Shown here in pieces: positions 61,719 to 64,000 of a stretch of 64,000 nt of DNA. Location: positions 4,898,292 through 4,962,291 of the forward strand of contig NZ_CP022163.1 in NCBI RefSeq assembly GCF_002305855.1, read 5' to 3'. How positions within the stretch are numbered: position 1 is the stretch's first letter; each line of letters opens with the position of its first letter. The stretch comes from Melittangium boletus DSM 14713. Its GTDB lineage: Bacteria; Myxococcota; Myxococcia; Myxococcales; Myxococcaceae. The position numbers and the translations under genes were made by a program. The notes beneath the pieces were generated by a model. The model searched no databases. It saw only the letters and a program-made list of their open reading frames with translations, and had not been told where the DNA came from.

Positions 61719-64000
61719 GTGTCTTTCCCAGGTGTTTACGGATGGTCTCGAGCAACAATTCACGATCCAAGGGTTTGGTGAGGTAGGCGTCGCAACCAGC
61801 GGCCGAGGCCTTCTCCTGGTATTCGCGTCCCGCGTGGGCGGTGACGGCGATGACGGGGGTGTTGGCCACGGCGGGCACCTGGCGCAGGCGCCGGGTGGCC
61901 TCCCAGCCATCCACGCGTGGCAGGGACAGGTCCATCAGGATGAGATCCGGCGCTTCCTTCGTGGCCCGCTCCACGCCGAGCTCTCCGTCATCGGCCTCCA
62001 GCACCTCGAAGAGTCCGCCGAGGTAGCGGCGCACGATGTCGCGGTTCTGCGGGTTGTCCTCCACGTAGAGGATGCGGGGCAGGCGGCTGGTGCGCTGCGC
62101 GTTCTGTTGGATCAGCAGGCCCTTGGCCTGGCCGATGACTTCCTCGAGCGCGTGGCCGCCCTTCTGCACGAAGCCGGCGAAGCCATCGCGCAGGACGGCC
62201 TCCTCCTCGGCGGAGAGGGATTTGCCGGTGAGCACCACCACGGGCGTCTGGATCTTGTCGGCCCGCATGCGGCGGATGACCTCGAAGCCATCCAGGTTGG
62301 GCATCATCAGGTCCAGCACCACGAGCGTGGGCGGGGACACGCGGGCCTTGAGCAGGGCGTCCTCGCCGTTGTGGGCCTCGTGGGTGGAGAAGCCCGCGCG
62401 GCGCAGCGAGCGGCTGACGAGCTCGCGCGTGGAGGCATCATCGTCCACCACCAGCACCTCGCCCGCGCCCGCGGCGGTGCCGATGCTGCGGCGCACCACG
62501 TCCACCAGGTGGTTGGGCTCCACGGGCTTGATCAGGTACTCGCACGCGCCGAGCGAGAAGCCCCGCGCGCGCTGCTCCTCCACGGAGATGATGATGACGG
62601 GGATGCGCGCGAGGTCCGGCTCGCTCTTGAGCGTGGACAGCACGCTCCAGCCGTCCATGCGGGGCAGGTGGATGTCCAGGACGATGGCCTGGGGGCGCAG
62701 CTCCCGCGCCTTGCGCAGGGCATCCAGCCCGTCCGAGGCCGTCACCACGATGAAGCCCGAGGGCTCCAACTGCCCGGCGATGAGCTGCTGCACGAGCACG
62801 TCGTCATCCACCACGAGCACGGTGCCGCCGCGCGCGAGGGGGGCGAGCGCGGCGCCCACGTCCTCGGGGGCCACGGGCTTGTCCAGCTCGCGCGAGGCGC
62901 CCAGGGTGTCGCCTTCCAGCACGCCCGCGAGCCGCACCGTGAACGTGGTGCCCCGGCCGAGGGTGCTCTGCACTTCCACGCCGCCGCCGAGCACCTTGCT
63001 CAGCTCGCGCACGATGGCGAGCCCCAGTCCCGTGCCGCCCACCTTGCGCGTGGTGGAGCCGTCCACCTGGCGGAACTTCTCGAAGATGAAGGGCAGCTGG
63101 TCCGGGGGGATGCCGATGCCCGTGTCCTCGACGATGAAGACGGCCTCGTTGCCCTCGGCCCGCGCGGTGAGCGACACCTCGCCGGACTCGGTGAACTTGG
63201 CCGCGTTGCTCAAGAGGTTGAGCAGGATCTGCCGCAGCTTGAGCGCGTCCGTGCGCACGTGGGCCACGCGCTCGTCGATGTCCGCGCGCAGCTCCACGTC
63301 CTTGCCCTTGAGGTATTCCTTCACCGTGGCGGTGCAGTCCTCGGCCAGCTCCGCCATGTCCACCCGCTCCACCACGACTTCCAGGCGGCCCGCTTCGATC
63401 TTGGACAGGTCGAGGATGTCGTTGATGAGCGCGAGCAGCGTCTGCGCGTTCTTCTTCACCACGTTGAGGTCGCGCCGGCCGTGGGCGGTGAGCCGGCTGC
63501 CCTCCTCGCGCATGAGCAGATCGCAGTAGCCGATGATGCCGTTGAGGGGCGTGCGGATTTCATGGCTGAAGTTGGCCAGGAACTCGCTGCGCAGCCGGAA
63601 GGCGGCCTCGGCCTCGCGCGCGCGCTCCTCCTCGTTGCGCTTGGCGCTGGCGAGCTCCGTGGCCAGCCGGTCCAGGTCCTCGTTCTGCTGACGGATGAGC
63701 TCCATCTGCAGCGCGCGCTGCTGGTAGCTGGCGAGCGTGCGCGCGGACACGGCGCGGCTCTTCTTGAGCTCCTCCAGGTTGTCCGCGAGGCGCTGGTTGG
63801 CCGCCTCCAGCTCCGCCTTGGAGCGGCGCAGGGTCTCCTCGGCGGCCTTGCGCTCGGTGATGTCCTCGGTGATGCCGAGCACGTAGCGCGCCCGTCCGCT
63901 GTCATCCAGCAGCGGCAGCTTGCGCGTGGCGTAGACGCGGTCCACGCCGCCCGTGCGCGCCAGCTCCTCGAAGGTCTTGAGCTTGCCCGTCTCCAGGATC
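61711..64000 (-). CDS. Hybrid sensor histidine kinase with three receivers (partial)
   Basis: The visible part covers at least 762 residues and runs off the right edge. It begins within a PAS domain (the frame is still open at 64000), and a PAC-like VLGITEDITERKAAEETL leads into a coiled coil of about 100 residues. A HisKA motif with FSHEIRTPLNGII (His for phosphorylation) and an HATPase with NLLSNAAKF, DTGIGIP and GGTGLGLAIV follow. Then come three receiver domains: VLVVDDDVLVQQL, VLVVDDDASTREL and ILYVEDNPQNRD, each with its Asp (LDIHLPR, LDLMMPN, MDLSLPR). Stop at 61711. The partner receiver gene overlaps it by eight bases. Confidence 0.93.
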   Translation of the reverse strand, partial: ILETGKLKTFEELARTGGVDRVYATRKLPLLDDSGRARYVLGITEDITERKAAEETLRRSKAELEAANQRLADNLEELKKSRAVSARTLASYQQRALQMELIRQQNEDLDRLATELASAKRNEEERAREAEAAFRLRSEFLANFSHEIRTPLNGIIGYCDLLMREEGSRLTAHGRRDLNVVKKNAQTLLALINDILDLSKIEAGRLEVVVERVDMAELAEDCTATVKEYLKGKDVELRADIDERVAHVRTDALKLRQILLNLLSNAAKFTESGEVSLTARAEGNEAVFIVEDTGIGIPPDQLPFIFEKFRQVDGSTTRKVGGTGLGLAIVRELSKVLGGGVEVQSTLGRGTTFTVRLAGVLEGDTLGASRELDKPVAPEDVGAALAPLARGGTVLVVDDDVLVQQLIAGQLEPSGFIVVTASDGLDALRKARELRPQAIVLDIHLPRMDGWSVLSTLKSEPDLARIPVIIISVEEQRARGFSLGACEYLIKPVEPNHLVDVVRRSIGTAAGAGEVLVVDDDASTRELVSRSLRRAGFSTHEAHNGEDALLKARVSPPTLVVLDLMMPNLDGFEVIRRMRADKIQTPVVVLTGKSLSAEEEAVLRDGFAGFVQKGGHALEEVIGQAKGLLIQQNAQRTSRLPRILYVEDNPQNRDIVRRYLGGLFEVLEADDGELGVERATKEAPDLILMDLSLPRVDGWEATRRLRQVPAVANTPVIAVTAHAGREYQEKASAAGCDAYLTKPLDRELLLETIRKHLGKTHG

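Overview
The window looks like the chromosome of a fruiting myxobacterium, most likely suborder Cystobacterineae (Cystobacter, Archangium or a relative). The base composition is very GC-rich. Two proteins end in the MYXO-CTERM sorting signal (Gly-Gly-Cys, hydrophobic stretch, Arg cluster). There is an AgmC-like Ig-repeat surface protein next to an OmpA protein with thrombospondin type 3 repeats. Lipoproteins, histidine kinases, stand-alone receivers and a Ser/Thr kinase with a PilZ-like domain are frequent. The placement is inferred from these protein features, because no rRNA or tRNA gene was seen.

Layout. 0-8.5 kb: the tail of one gene, two translationally coupled ferritin-like proteins, TspO, a large FG-GAP/CARDB/Kelch lipoprotein, an ArsR-type regulator, a Gfo/Idh/MocA oxidoreductase and an M50-like membrane protease. 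8.5-14.3 kb: a SEC-C motif protein, a methyltransferase fused to two Nudix-like regions, and a two-gene operon (HmuY-like haem-binding lipoprotein plus zinc metalloprotease) behind a strong Fur-box match. 14.3-24.4 kb: a membrane sensor kinase, then the OmpA/TSP3 and AgmC-like surface genes, then a cytoplasmic PAS sensor kinase. 24.5-40.9 kb: mostly single-gene units, including an EEP-family hydrolase, a MoxR/VWA pair, an NmrA-like reductase, Ohr, a DUF4139 protein, an Ig-fused esterase, rhomboid, RNase Z, a DUF2293 protein and a small accessory patch of unknown secreted and cytoplasmic proteins. 41-47.6 kb: a complete tetR-adaptor-RND-TolC efflux operon with palindromes in front. 47.7-54.4 kb: a small lipoprotein, a DUF99 protein, a cold-shock protein, a membrane pyrophosphatase with its own terminator, a periplasmic protein, a short-chain fatty acid transporter and an orphan RelE-like protein. 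54.5-64 kb: a signalling region with a kinase-PilZ-J-domain-TPR fusion, an ABC1 kinase, two near-identical single-domain receivers, a LuxR-type response regulator, and a compact minus-strand run of hybrid kinase, receiver, tryptophan 2,3-dioxygenase-like enzyme and O-methyltransferase.

How the genes work together. The best-supported unit for a distinct biology is the Fur-boxed HmuY/metalloprotease operon, which fits protease-assisted haem capture by a predatory bacterium. The most unusual is the hybrid kinase-receiver-TDO-like-methyltransferase run at the right edge, which couples a signalling pathway to an enzyme pair that could make a small indole- or kynurenine-type molecule. The efflux operon and the MoxR/VWA pair follow known layouts. 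No CRISPR array, prophage, insertion sequence or large biosynthetic cluster is visible.
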